Made by a program: the position numbers and the translations under genes. The notes beneath the pieces were generated by a model. It worked only from the letters and a program-made list of their open reading frames with translations, ran no database searches and had not been told where the DNA came from. Below, piece after piece: positions 8,264 through 16,490 of a stretch of 64,000 bases of DNA. The DNA comes from Rhizobacter sp. (GTDB lineage: Bacteria; Pseudomonadota; Gammaproteobacteria; Burkholderiales; Burkholderiaceae_C): positions 36,991-100,990 of the forward strand of contig JAGNWJ010000003.1 in assembly GCA_017986065.1 (NCBI GenBank), in the 5' to 3' direction. Position 1 is the stretch's first letter. Every line of letters starts with the position of its first letter.

Positions 8264-9094
8264 ATGTCCGATCGTTTGCCCCCGGTATCGCGCGAATCGC
8301 AACCCGGGACCCGCCCGGTCGCACTGGTCACCGGCTCGGCGCGTCGGCTGGGCCGCGAGATCGCACTCGATCTGGCAGCGCACGGTTTCGATATCGCGGT
8401 GCACTATCGTGGAGAAGCCCAGGAGGCGCTCGAGACGGTGTCCGAATTGCTGTCACTGGGTGCCGGGGCGCACGCGTTTCACGCCGACCTGTCCATCGAA
8501 TCCGCCTGTCGCGAGTTGCTGCCGCAGGTCGTCGCGCATTTCGGTCGGGTCGACGCGGTCATCAACAACGCAGCGATGTTCGAGTACGACACGCCAGCCA
8601 CCTTCAGCCACGCGGCGATGGACCTGCACTGGAAGGCGAACACCGCACCTGCGGTGCTGCTGGCACAGGCGCTGCACGATCACCACCGGGACCGCCTCGC
8701 CGCGATCGACCCGCCCGCCTGCGTTGTCAACCTGATCGATCAGAAGCTCTGGAATCCAAATCCAGACTACTTCTCTTACACCTTGTCGAAGGCGGCACTC
8801 GAGGCCGCGACGGTGATGCTGGCACAGGCGCTGGCCCCGCGGGTGCGGGTATGCGGTGTCGCCCCCGGCGTGACGATGGTGTCGGGCACGATGACTCACG
8901 CCGAGTTCGAGCAGGCCCACAAGCTGACGCCCCTGAAGCGCTCCTCGACTCCGGCGGACATCGCTCGGACGGTGCGCTTCCTGATCGACAGCCCGGCGAT
9001 CACCGGCACGACGCTGCTGGTCGATGGCGGGCAGCATCTGCAAGGCCAGCCGCGCGACGTGATGTTCCTCGCGCAACCGACAGCCCCCCGCTGA
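8264..9094 (+). CDS. SDR oxidoreductase, pteridine/dihydromonapterin reductase-like
   Basis: A 276-aa classical short-chain dehydrogenase. It has the cofactor loop TGSARRLG (residues 23-30), NNAAMF in place of the usual NNAG, and the catalytic pair Y172-x3-K176 (YTLSK). The RRLG-containing loop favours NADPH and is typical of pteridine reductase and FolM-type enzymes, which reduce dihydromonapterin or dihydrofolate-like pterins. The next gene, six bases downstream, is folB, so a pterin substrate is a reasonable inference. ATG at 8264 is preferred over an upstream start at 8183 that would lie inside the divergent methyltransferase gene. Confidence 0.8.
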   Translation: MSDRLPPVSRESQPGTRPVALVTGSARRLGREIALDLAAHGFDIAVHYRGEAQEALETVSELLSLGAGAHAFHADLSIESACRELLPQVVAHFGRVDAVINNAAMFEYDTPATFSHAAMDLHWKANTAPAVLLAQALHDHHRDRLAAIDPPACVVNLIDQKLWNPNPDYFSYTLSKAALEAATVMLAQALAPRVRVCGVAPGVTMVSGTMTHAEFEQAHKLTPLKRSSTPADIARTVRFLIDSPAITGTTLLVDGGQHLQGQPRDVMFLAQPTAPR

Positions 9095-9100
9095 ATCGCC

Positions 9101-9502
9101 ATGACGCATCCGCTGCTGCACCCGACCCTCGCCGATTGCCGCCGGCTGTTCCTGCGCAACCACAGCGTATCCGTCGCCATCGGCGCACATGCGTTCGAAA
9201 AGCAGGCTCCGCAGCGGGTGCTGTTCAACGTCGAGCTGTATGTGCCGCTGTCGTTGTCGACGCCTGCCACCGACGCGCTTGGCGAAGTGGTCGACTACGA
9301 TTTCATCCGCAAGGTCATCGCCGAGCGAGTGGCGCGTGGCCACATCGAGTTGCAGGAAACCTTGTGCGACGACTTGCTGGCGGCCATGCTGGCGCATCCT
9401 CGCGTCAAGGCCGCCCTGGTTTCGACCGAGAAGCCCGACGTGTATCCAGACTGCGAGTCGGTTGGCTGCCAGGTGTTCGGCCTGAAAGCCGAAGTGCAGT
9501 GA
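9101..9502 (+). CDS. folB: Dihydroneopterin aldolase
   Basis: Cytosolic enzyme of folate synthesis that splits dihydroneopterin to 6-hydroxymethyl-dihydropterin and glycolaldehyde (and epimerises it). The 133-aa protein has the T-fold seen in FolB: an early strand [16 protein letters not shown] (the FolB IG-x-x-xxE-x-Q pattern), the active-site region VVDYDFI, the helix with QETLCDDL, and the final STEKPDV strand where Lys is catalytic in the family. It is N-terminally extended by about 15 residues relative to short FolB proteins. It follows the pterin reductase-like gene with a 6-base gap and precedes ttcA, an arrangement seen in other Burkholderiales. Confidence 0.9.
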   Translation: MTHPLLHPTLADCRRLFLRNHSVSVAIGAHAFEKQAPQRVLFNVELYVPLSLSTPATDALGEVVDYDFIRKVIAERVARGHIELQETLCDDLLAAMLAHPRVKAALVSTEKPDVYPDCESVGCQVFGLKAEVQ

Positions 9503-9533
9503 CGAACGCAGCCGTCTGTTCGAAGGAACCTTC

Positions 9534-10478
9534 ATGAGTGCCGTACTCACCGACTCCCCTCCAGAGATCCACACGCCCGCCGATGCGAAGGCCGCGAACG
9601 AGATCAACAAGCTCAGCAAGCGGCTGCACCGCTTGACAGGTCAGGCCATCGTCGACTTCAACATGATCGAGGAAGGCGACCGCGTGATGGTCTGCGTGTC
9701 GGGCGGCAAGGACAGCTACTCGCTGCTGGACATCCTGCTCAACTTGCAGAAGCGCGCACCGATCCGTTTCGAGCTCATTGCCGTCAACCTCGACCAGAAG
9801 CAGCCCGGATTCCCCGAGCATGTGCTTCCCGAATACCTGTCCAGGGTGGGCGTGCCCTTCCACATCGAGAACCAGGACACCTATTCGATCGTGAAGCGCG
9901 TGATCCCCGAGGGAAAGACGACTTGCGGGCTGTGCTCGCGGCTGCGGCGCGGCATCCTGTATCGGGTGGCCGGCGAACTGGGCGCGACGAAGATCGCGCT
10001 CGGCCACCACCGCGACGACATCGTGCAGACGCTGTTCATGAACATGTTCTTCGGCAGCAAGATGAAGGGCATGCCACCCAAGCTGGTCAGTGACGACGGA
10101 AGGAACGTGGTGATCCGCCCGCTGGCGTACGTGGCCGAAACCGACCTGGAACGCTGGGCTGAGCACCGGCAGTTTCCGATCATTCCGTGCTCGCTGTGCG
10201 GCAGCCAGGACAACCTGCAGCGGGTGCAGATCAAGCAGATGCTGCGCGACTGGGACAAGCGCTTCCCGGGCCGTGTCGAGAATGTCTTCAGCGCGATGCA
10301 ACACATCGTGCCGTCGCACATGGCGGATCGGAACCTGTTCCCTTTCGCACAGCTCCAAGCGAGTGGTATTGCCGATGTGAATGGCGACCGTGCGTTCGAT
10401 GACGATGAGGATTGCGGCTCCGTTTCCGCCACAGGCACCGATGCGGTGGTCACCCTGCAGAGGCGCGCCGAATCCTGA
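9534..10478 (+). CDS. ttcA: tRNA 2-thiocytidine(32) synthetase
   Basis: Iron-sulfur PP-loop enzyme that thiolates cytidine 32 in the anticodon loop of some tRNAs. The 314-aa protein shows the PP-loop SGGKDS at residues 56-61, the CGLC pair (C131, C134) and the CSLC pair (C219, C222). E. coli TtcA ligates its [4Fe-4S] cluster with the equivalents of the first pair and one later Cys, so all needed ligands are present. The start at 9534 follows GAAGGAACC. It lies 31 bases after folB; a read-through transcript with folB is likely but the functions are not linked. Confidence 0.95.
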   Translation: MSAVLTDSPPEIHTPADAKAANEINKLSKRLHRLTGQAIVDFNMIEEGDRVMVCVSGGKDSYSLLDILLNLQKRAPIRFELIAVNLDQKQPGFPEHVLPEYLSRVGVPFHIENQDTYSIVKRVIPEGKTTCGLCSRLRRGILYRVAGELGATKIALGHHRDDIVQTLFMNMFFGSKMKGMPPKLVSDDGRNVVIRPLAYVAETDLERWAEHRQFPIIPCSLCGSQDNLQRVQIKQMLRDWDKRFPGRVENVFSAMQHIVPSHMADRNLFPFAQLQASGIADVNGDRAFDDDEDCGSVSATGTDAVVTLQRRAES

Positions 10479-10492
10479 GGAGGAGTTCCGTG

Positions 10493-11119
10493 ATGCGCCG
10501 TTTCTGCGGGATCGCGATCGCCTGGATCGCCGTTTCAGCCCTGGCCGGATGCGCCAGCACCACGCTGAGCAGCGAGGTGTCGACCTTCGGTGGCTGGCCC
10601 GCCGATCGCCAGCCCGACACCTACGCGTTCGAGCGGCTGCCATCCCAGCAGATCGCACCTGAGACCCAGCAACGGCTCGAGGATGCCGCACGTGGCGCAC
10701 TCGAAAGCGCGGGATTCAGGCCGGCCGACGATGCAGGCACCGCCGATGTCACGGTCCAGCTGGCAGCGCGCGCCGACGCGATGGTCCGGTCCGCTCTGGA
10801 CGATCCCCTGTGGAACAGCGGCGGTCTTTACCGGTCGCGGCTGGAGTACGCAACATTCGGCGGCTTCAGCGGTGGCTTCGGATTCGGCCACGGTTTCGCC
10901 ATCGGCTTCGACGAAGGCCTGCATCGTTACGCACGCGAAGTGACCGTCCTGATCCGTGACCGCAAGTCGGGTACGGCCCTTTACGAAACACGGGCCACCA
11001 GCGACGGGCTGCTGCCCCTGACGCCTGCGCTGCTGCGTGCCATGTTCCAGGCTGCGCTGCGTCCGTTCCCGACCCGCGAACCCCAGGCGATCAGGGTCAC
11101 GACACCGCTGACGCGCTGA
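10493..11119 (+). CDS. DUF4136 lipoprotein
   Basis: A 208-aa predicted lipoprotein: a 20-residue leader ends in the lipobox ALAG-C, so it should be anchored in the outer or inner membrane facing the periplasm. The body fits the DUF4136 pattern (early strand with an Ala-Phe-Glu-Arg core, repeated acidic helices, C-terminal strand with Leu-Tyr-Glu). A central low-complexity stretch is unusually rich in Gly and Phe (around residues 122-140). ATG at 10493 lies eight bases after a strong AGGAGG site; a GTG at 10490 is an alternative. Function unknown. It ends six bases before the convergent DUF6279 gene. Confidence 0.8.
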   Translation: MRRFCGIAIAWIAVSALAGCASTTLSSEVSTFGGWPADRQPDTYAFERLPSQQIAPETQQRLEDAARGALESAGFRPADDAGTADVTVQLAARADAMVRSALDDPLWNSGGLYRSRLEYATFGGFSGGFGFGHGFAIGFDEGLHRYAREVTVLIRDRKSGTALYETRATSDGLLPLTPALLRAMFQAALRPFPTREPQAIRVTTPLTR

Positions 11120-11125
11120 GCCGAG

Positions 11126-12043
11126 TCAGGGCGCCGCTCTGGCTGCCAGCCACCGGGCATCGTCCTCCCAATCCTTGAGCTGGTCGGCCGCCCTGGCACG
11201 CTGTTCGGGCGTGGACATGTTGTGCACCTGCGCGGCGAATGCGCAGTTGAACTTCACCAGGCGCTGCTGGTAATCGCGGTACTCGTCGTTCGGCGACACG
11301 CGCGAGCGCTGCACCAGCACCCGCAACGCAACCATCGCCTGTTCGACCGTGGCCTGATCGCCGCTCAGCCGGGTGAGCGTCTGCAGCGTGTCCTGCTGCC
11401 TCCGCCTGCGCTCGGCCAGCCAACGCTGAGGGTCGAAGGGCGTCTGCAGCGCCAGAGCGGCAATGCGCTCGCGCTGGGCTCCGCTCATGCGACCGTAGAT
11501 CATCTCGATGCGGTCGAGCGCACGGTTGAACTGCACCTTGGCACGTGCTTCGGGACGGTCCTGGAGGTAGTCCTCGGCGAGCGTCTCGTTGTTTTCGGCG
11601 TACTTGTGCTCCAGATGCGCGACCTGAGCCGGCGACAGGTGCCGCATCACGTCGGCCAGCCCGGGCAACGCTCGCTCGAAGGCGGCGTCGAAGCGCACAT
11701 TGAGCTCATCGAACCAGCGGCAGGCCTGCTCGGCGGTCGCGGGACCCGAGACCTCGGCACGCGCACGCGACAGCAAGGTCGCGTACTGCGGCAGTTCGGT
11801 GCGCCGATGCCAGGAGAACCAGTCGACCAGGGCCTCTTTCGCTCGCAACGACTGCGGCTCGCTGAAGTCGACATACCCGTCGAGCCACCAGTAGGTGATG
11901 TCGGGCGCCTGGTTGTAGGCCAGGCGCACCGCACTGCAGCCAGTCAGCCACGCCAGGGCGCACAGCGTGATCACCAGCCTCAGCGCGGCCCATCGCCGAG
12001 AACGAGGGACGTGCGTAACCCCGCCGATAATCGCGTCCGACAC
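11126..12043 (-). CDS. DUF6279 family lipoprotein
   Basis: A predicted lipoprotein of about 305 aa. The leader contains a hydrophobic core ending at the lipobox WLTG-C. Just after it comes the family signature [11 protein letters not shown] and WWLDGYVDF, then a long, mostly helical body rich in Arg, Glu and Ala. Members of this family are common in betaproteobacteria and gammaproteobacteria and have no established function; a periplasmic helical scaffold is plausible. The start is uncertain: GTG at 12043 gives a 35-residue leader, somewhat long, and no strong ribosome site is visible. It is divergent from glmU (31 bases). Confidence 0.75.
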   Translation of the reverse strand: MSDAIIGGVTHVPRSRRWAALRLVITLCALAWLTGCSAVRLAYNQAPDITYWWLDGYVDFSEPQSLRAKEALVDWFSWHRRTELPQYATLLSRARAEVSGPATAEQACRWFDELNVRFDAAFERALPGLADVMRHLSPAQVAHLEHKYAENNETLAEDYLQDRPEARAKVQFNRALDRIEMIYGRMSGAQRERIAALALQTPFDPQRWLAERRRRQQDTLQTLTRLSGDQATVEQAMVALRVLVQRSRVSPNDEYRDYQQRLVKFNCAFAAQVHNMSTPEQRARAADQLKDWEDDARWLAARAAP

Positions 12044-12074
12044 ACCAGGTGCATTCGAGGCAGGGGAACAGGAC

Positions 12075-13463
12075 ATGGCGTTGGACATCGTGATCATGGC
12101 GGCAGGCAAGGGCACGCGGATGAAATCGGACCGCCCCAAGGTGCTGCACGCCCTGGCGGGCCGCAGCTTGCTGGAGCACGTGCTTCTCACTGCAGTCGAG
12201 GTGGCCGCGGACCGCATCGTCGTGGTCACCGGGCACGGCGCAGAGCAGGTGGAAGCCGCCGTGAGAGCGCCGCAACTGCAATTCGTTCGCCAGGCCCCGC
12301 AACTCGGCACCGGCCACGCGGTGCAGCAGGCAGCCCCCCTGCTGCACGCTGAAGGCATCACGCTCATTCTCAACGGAGACACGCCACTGATCGAGGCGGC
12401 GACCCTGCGCGCCCTGATCGAAGCCTGCGCAGGCGAGCGGCTGGCCCTGCTGACGGTCCATCTGGCCGATCCCACGGGCTACGGCCGCATCCTGAGACAC
12501 ACCGATGGTTCCGGAGCGACGCTGGTCCAGGCAATCGTCGAGCACAAGGACGCCAGCACCGAGCAACGTGCGATCACCGAGGTCTACACCGGCGCCATGG
12601 CGGTGCCGACCGCGCAGCTGCGGCGCTGGCTGGCACGGCTCGACAACAGCAATGCGCAAGGGGAGTACTACCTGACGGACGTCGTTGCGTTCGCCGTGGC
12701 CGACGGCGTGCCGGTGGTCGCCGCGCAGCCGCGACGCGCGTCCGAGGTGTTGGGCGTGAACAGTCCCCAGCAACTCGCCGAACTCGAACGCCTGTGCCAG
12801 CGCGATCAGGCCGATGCACTGATGATTGCCGGGGTGCGGCTCGCCGACCCGGCACGGATCGACGTCCGAGGCAGCCTGCAATGCGGCACCGACGTGGCCA
12901 TCGACGTCAACTGCGTCTTCGAGGGCACGGTCAGCCTGGGCAACAGGGTGCAGATCGGCGCGAACTGCGTGATCCGCAACGCGGCGATTGCCGAAGATGC
13001 GGTCATCCACCCGTTCACGCACATCGACGGCGACACACTGGGTGTCACCGTCGGACGCGGCGCACTGGTCGGTCCGTTTGCCCGCCTGCGCCCCGGCGCA
13101 GTGCTGGGTGCTGCGGTGCACATCGGCAACTTCGTCGAGGTCAAGAACTCGACGCTGGCCGAAGGCTCGAAGGCCAATCACCTGGCTTATCTGGGCGACA
13201 CGACGGTGGGCGCACGCGTCAATTTCGGCGCCGGCAGCATCACCGCCAATTACGACGGGGCCAACAAGCACCGCACCGAGATCGCGGACGACGTGCAGAT
13301 CGGCAGCAACTGCGTGCTGGTGGCCCCGTTGACGGTCGGTGCCGGAGCCACGATCGGTGCAGGCTCGACGATCACGCAGGATGCGCCAGCTGGACAACTG
13401 ACGCTGGCGAGAAGCAGGCAGCAGTCGACCGCATTCTGGAAGCGGCCGGTCAAGCGCGGCTGA
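12075..13463 (+). CDS. glmU: Bifunctional GlcNAc-1-phosphate uridylyltransferase / GlcN-1-phosphate acetyltransferase
   Basis: Makes UDP-GlcNAc, the precursor of peptidoglycan and lipopolysaccharide, in two steps. The 462-aa protein has the nucleotidyltransferase head with [10 protein letters not shown] at residues 7-16 and the product-binding NGDTPLI, then a left-handed beta-helix with repeating hexapeptides from about residue 250. The acetyltransferase elements [20 protein letters not shown] and the final arm are all present, so both activities are expected. The start follows a GGGGAACAGG ribosome site. Its last 14 coding bases overlap the 3' end of the convergent DUF1853 gene. Confidence 0.97.
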   Translation: MALDIVIMAAGKGTRMKSDRPKVLHALAGRSLLEHVLLTAVEVAADRIVVVTGHGAEQVEAAVRAPQLQFVRQAPQLGTGHAVQQAAPLLHAEGITLILNGDTPLIEAATLRALIEACAGERLALLTVHLADPTGYGRILRHTDGSGATLVQAIVEHKDASTEQRAITEVYTGAMAVPTAQLRRWLARLDNSNAQGEYYLTDVVAFAVADGVPVVAAQPRRASEVLGVNSPQQLAELERLCQRDQADALMIAGVRLADPARIDVRGSLQCGTDVAIDVNCVFEGTVSLGNRVQIGANCVIRNAAIAEDAVIHPFTHIDGDTLGVTVGRGALVGPFARLRPGAVLGAAVHIGNFVEVKNSTLAEGSKANHLAYLGDTTVGARVNFGAGSITANYDGANKHRTEIADDVQIGSNCVLVAPLTVGAGATIGAGSTITQDAPAGQLTLARSRQQSTAFWKRPVKRG

Positions 13464-14364
13464 GCACGAAGACCGGCGGCTCGCCAGGGCCATCGCCGCG
13501 CATCACCATCGTCGCGAGGCCGGGACGGTCGGCTTCGATCAGCGCCGCCAGGACACCCAGGTCGCGCCCGTCGGTGGGCAGCGGGACGCGAGGAAGCATC
13601 CAGTCGTGGCGAGGCACGACGTGCCACACCGGCTGATCCGAGCCGAGCAGTTCGCCGAGCCGATCGTGCTCGATCCAGAGGCCCTGCAGATGCGCGGGAT
13701 GCAGTCCCGGCGTGCGGGGCACCGGCCTGTCGTGGCGGTAGAAAAGGCGGCCTCGCGTGCAGGCGGCAGGCGTCCAGTGCTCGTTGTCCCAGGGCGGCGG
13801 CGGCAGGTGGCTCAACTGACGCTCGAACATCTTGCGCAGCTTGGTGTCGAAGGTCTCGGCCCGATCGGGACCGATGAAGTCGGCAGCGCTGGCCTGCCGG
13901 CCGGTCGCGGTGCACAGGAAGAACTTCACCGCAAGCTCCCAGTGCCAAGGCCGGCCGGAACTGTCTTGCAACAGGAAATCGATTTCGCCGACCGTGGTGC
14001 AGTCTCCCTTCGGGGAAACATGCCGCAGCGGGATGTTCGCGGCCACCAGCCGATGCGTCGGCCCGTGGCGCAGGAAGAACTCCATCAGCCGTTCGGCACG
14101 CCGCCCCAGACGCGGCGAAGGTGCGCGCGGCTGATCGGTTGGGCTGCTGCCGTCGGATCCTGACCGATTCGTTCGGTGGACAAAGTCGAACAGCGCAGCG
14201 GGATCGCGCTCGATCACATCGAGCCATCCGGAGATCGTCTGATGCTCGGCAGCGCTGAACTGCTGCACCGCGGCCGCATGTGCGCCGGGCGCGCTGTCGA
14301 GCAACGGGGGCGAAAGCAGCAGCCAGCGCAACTCGCGCGCTGTCTGCGCGGCAGGGTCAGTCAC
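13450..14364 (-). CDS. DUF1853 family protein with nuclease-like motif
   Basis: A 304-aa protein of the uncharacterised DUF1853 family, recognised by [14 protein letters not shown] and the following core. The core reads E127-x-D129 (GEIDFLL) then E143-x3-K147 (WELAVKFF), which has the shape of a PD-(D/E)xK nuclease active site; this is my reading of the motif, not a shown activity. GTG at 14364 overlaps the UDG stop (GTGACTGA), implying translational coupling to uracil-DNA glycosylase and fitting a nucleic-acid role. The 3' end overlaps the convergent glmU gene by 14 bases. Confidence 0.8.
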   Translation of the reverse strand: MTDPAAQTARELRWLLLSPPLLDSAPGAHAAAVQQFSAAEHQTISGWLDVIERDPAALFDFVHRTNRSGSDGSSPTDQPRAPSPRLGRRAERLMEFFLRHGPTHRLVAANIPLRHVSPKGDCTTVGEIDFLLQDSSGRPWHWELAVKFFLCTATGRQASAADFIGPDRAETFDTKLRKMFERQLSHLPPPPWDNEHWTPAACTRGRLFYRHDRPVPRTPGLHPAHLQGLWIEHDRLGELLGSDQPVWHVVPRHDWMLPRVPLPTDGRDLGVLAALIEADRPGLATMVMRGDGPGEPPVFVLSRA

Positions 14365-15175
14365 CGACCGCGCCGTGCACCGGCGCGCGGGCGCCAGCCT
14401 CGACGGTGTCGAGTGCCAGGCACAGGTCCTCCCAGGCGCGCGCTTTCTCCGGCAGGTTGCGCAGCAGATAGGCCGGGTGGTACGTGACCACCAGCGGCAC
14501 ACCCTGGTAGAGGTGAACACGCCCGCGCAACTGGCCGACAGGCGCCGAGCTGCGCAGCAGGCTCTGCACCGCGAAACGTCCCATCGCGAGGATGATCCTG
14601 GGCTGCACCAGTTCGATCTGACGGATCAGGAAACCTTCGCAACGCGCGAGTTCTTCGGGCAAGGGATTGCGGTTGCCCGGCGGTCGGCATTTCAGCGTGT
14701 TGGCAATGAAGACCTGCTTCGCTGGATCGGGCGTCTCGCCGGCCTGTCGACCGATGCCGATGGCGTGAAGCATGTTGTCGAGCAATTGACCTGACCGGCC
14801 GACGAATGGCTCGCCGCGGCGGTCCTCCTCTTCGCCCGGGGCCTCCCCGACGATCATCCAGTGCGCCTGCGGATGACCGACGCCGAACACGGTCTGCCGA
14901 CGGCTGCCGCACAGGCTGCAGGCGGTGCATGAGGCAACCGCTTCACGCAGCGCGGGCCAGTCCATCAGCGAGGCATCGACCGACGGCTGCAACGGCCGTT
15001 CGCTGGCCAGTTCGGTCCCGCCCCGGGTCGGCGGCTCGACCACGGTCGACGGCGTCGATGGCGGCACCCCGGAAGCGACAGCCTCCGGCGCGATCGCGGC
15101 ATCCACCACCGGCGCATCCCAGACACGGATGCCCATCTCTGCGAGCATCGCCTGCTGTCGCTCGGTCCAGGTCAC
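14357..15175 (-). CDS. Uracil-DNA glycosylase, family 4 type (Fe-S)
   Basis: DNA repair enzyme that removes uracil from DNA. Of the 272 residues the first 70 form a low-complexity, Pro-rich extension after a short helix; the catalytic domain follows. Motif A is GEAPGEEED (110-118) and motif B is HPAYLLR (233-239). Four cysteines, C83, C86, C163 and C179, match the [4Fe-4S] ligands of family 4 enzymes. It starts with GTG at 15175, overlapping the rimI stop. The next gene downstream (DUF1853) overlaps too, so tsaB, rimI, this gene and the DUF1853 gene form one coupled unit. Confidence 0.92.
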   Translation of the reverse strand: MTWTERQQAMLAEMGIRVWDAPVVDAAIAPEAVASGVPPSTPSTVVEPPTRGGTELASERPLQPSVDASLMDWPALREAVASCTACSLCGSRRQTVFGVGHPQAHWMIVGEAPGEEEDRRGEPFVGRSGQLLDNMLHAIGIGRQAGETPDPAKQVFIANTLKCRPPGNRNPLPEELARCEGFLIRQIELVQPRIILAMGRFAVQSLLRSSAPVGQLRGRVHLYQGVPLVVTYHPAYLLRNLPEKARAWEDLCLALDTVEAGARAPVHGAVGD

Positions 15176-15660
15176 AGTTGACCGCCGGACAGGTCGAGGC
15201 TCATCACGCAGGCGTCTTCGCGCTGACCTTCGGCGGCCGGGTAGTAACCGCGCCGCACACCGACCTCACGGAAACCGTAGCGCCGGTAGATCTCGCGGGC
15301 CCTCGTGTTGCTGACACGCACCTCGAGCCAAAGCTGCGGCGAGCGCAGGTCGCGGCACATGGCGGCGAGCGCATCCAGCATCGCGCGACCATGTCCACGC
15401 CCCTGTTCGGTCGGCACCACGGTCAGGTTCAGCAGGTGCAGCTCGTCGACGCCCTCCATGGCGACGAAATACCCGATGACGTGATCGCGCCGGTCGCCAT
15501 CGAAAAGCACCCTCGCCGGATAGCCGGACGCCAGCGAATCGATGAAGTTTCCGCGAGTCCAAGGGAAGGGATAGGCCGCAGCCTCGATCGCCATCACCTC
15601 GTCGAGGTGCACCAATGTCATCGGATGCAACCGGTTCCAGCGGCGCAGCACGGCGTTCAT
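15172..15660 (-). CDS. rimI: Ribosomal protein S18-alanine N-acetyltransferase
   Basis: GNAT-family acetyltransferase that modifies the N-terminal alanine of ribosomal protein S18 using acetyl-CoA. The 162-aa protein shows the acetyl-CoA binding motif QGRGHG at residues 86-91 after the V/L-rich beta strand, and a C-terminal NTRAREIYRRYGF element typical of RimI. The RimI start usually lies nearer the motif; here about 14 residues precede it, and a second ATG 13 codons in (MTLVHLDEV) is possible. Its ATG overlaps the tsaB stop (ATGA) and its stop overlaps the UDG start. The tsaB-rimI pairing is conserved in many bacteria. Confidence 0.93.
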   Translation of the reverse strand: MNAVLRRWNRLHPMTLVHLDEVMAIEAAAYPFPWTRGNFIDSLASGYPARVLFDGDRRDHVIGYFVAMEGVDELHLLNLTVVPTEQGRGHGRAMLDALAAMCRDLRSPQLWLEVRVSNTRAREIYRRYGFREVGVRRGYYPAAEGQREDACVMSLDLSGGQL

Positions 15661-16406
15661 GTCGCCGCCCCACCGGCTGCCGCGACCAGCGCATCTTTCG
15701 AGGTCTGCAAAGCGGCGCGCTCGGCCATCGTCTGGGCGACCTTGTCACGCAGATACAGCGGCAATGCCTGCGCCGCATCGACGCCCCCCCCCTGCGCCCA
15801 CAACGCTGCAGCCAGCGGCAGCATCGCCCGGGCGCGCGGCAGGGCGGCCGGCCAGCGCTGAGCCGCACCGCCATCGAGTCGCTCGCCGAACGCCGACAGC
15901 GCCGATCCTGCGAGTGCGAGCGGGGGCTCGGTGCGCCAGCGCTCGTTCAGGTCCTGCGGACTGCCGAGAAACGGCGCCACAGCGTATCGCCAGCGTCCCG
16001 ACTCGAACACGGCATGCGCGGCATAGATCTCGTCCATGCGCGCGTCCATCACGACCCACAGGTCGTCGCACGCCCCCCCGATGCGCGCGTCCTCCGCAAC
16101 GGCGAGCAGCGTGTCGATCGGCAGCACCGGCTTGTCTGCGCCGAAGGCCAGCCCCTGCGCGACCGAGCAGGCGGTGCGCAGGCCGGTGAACGCCCCCGGC
16201 CCGCGACCGAAAGCGATGGCATCGAGATCAGGCAAGCCGATGCCTGCCTGCGCCAGCAGGTCCATGATGCCGGGGATCAGCGTGGCCGAGGCCAGCGCCC
16301 CGCCGGGACCTTCGTGCGACCAGATCGCGTCGCCGACCCGAAGCGCGATGCTCAGGTGTTCGGTGGCGGTATCGAAGGCCAGACAGGAGGTCAGGGAGGC
16401 GGTCAC
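15657..16406 (-). CDS. tsaB: tRNA threonylcarbamoyladenosine biosynthesis protein TsaB
   Basis: Non-catalytic ASKHA-fold partner of TsaD in making t6A37 on ANN-decoding tRNAs. The 249-aa protein begins SCLAFDTATEHLSIAL and has the typical FGRGPGAFTGLR segment near residue 67. It starts with GTG at 16406. The coding strand has a run of nine G (15784-15792) in a GGG-Val stretch and another of seven (16073-16079), which may be prone to slippage or sequencing error, but the frame is intact. A second t6A gene (sua5 type) lies at 19373-20374. Confidence 0.93.
   Translation of the reverse strand: MTASLTSCLAFDTATEHLSIALRVGDAIWSHEGPGGALASATLIPGIMDLLAQAGIGLPDLDAIAFGRGPGAFTGLRTACSVAQGLAFGADKPVLPIDTLLAVAEDARIGGACDDLWVVMDARMDEIYAAHAVFESGRWRYAVAPFLGSPQDLNERWRTEPPLALAGSALSAFGERLDGGAAQRWPAALPRARAMLPLAAALWAQGGGVDAAQALPLYLRDKVAQTMAERAALQTSKDALVAAAGGAAT
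15784..15792. repeat. C9 (G9) homopolymer inside tsaB
   Basis: Nine consecutive C on the plus strand, so nine G in the tsaB coding sense. It is the longest mononucleotide run I noticed in the window. A one-base change would shift the tsaB frame about 40 codons from its end. A C8 run occurs in glk at 47764-47771. Confidence 0.85.
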
Positions 16407-16490
16407 GCAACGAGTCTAGCTGCGGTGCATGCGGGTTTCAGCGGCAGGGATGTGCCTTCCGATCGCGGATGCCCATGCGATCATTCCCGG

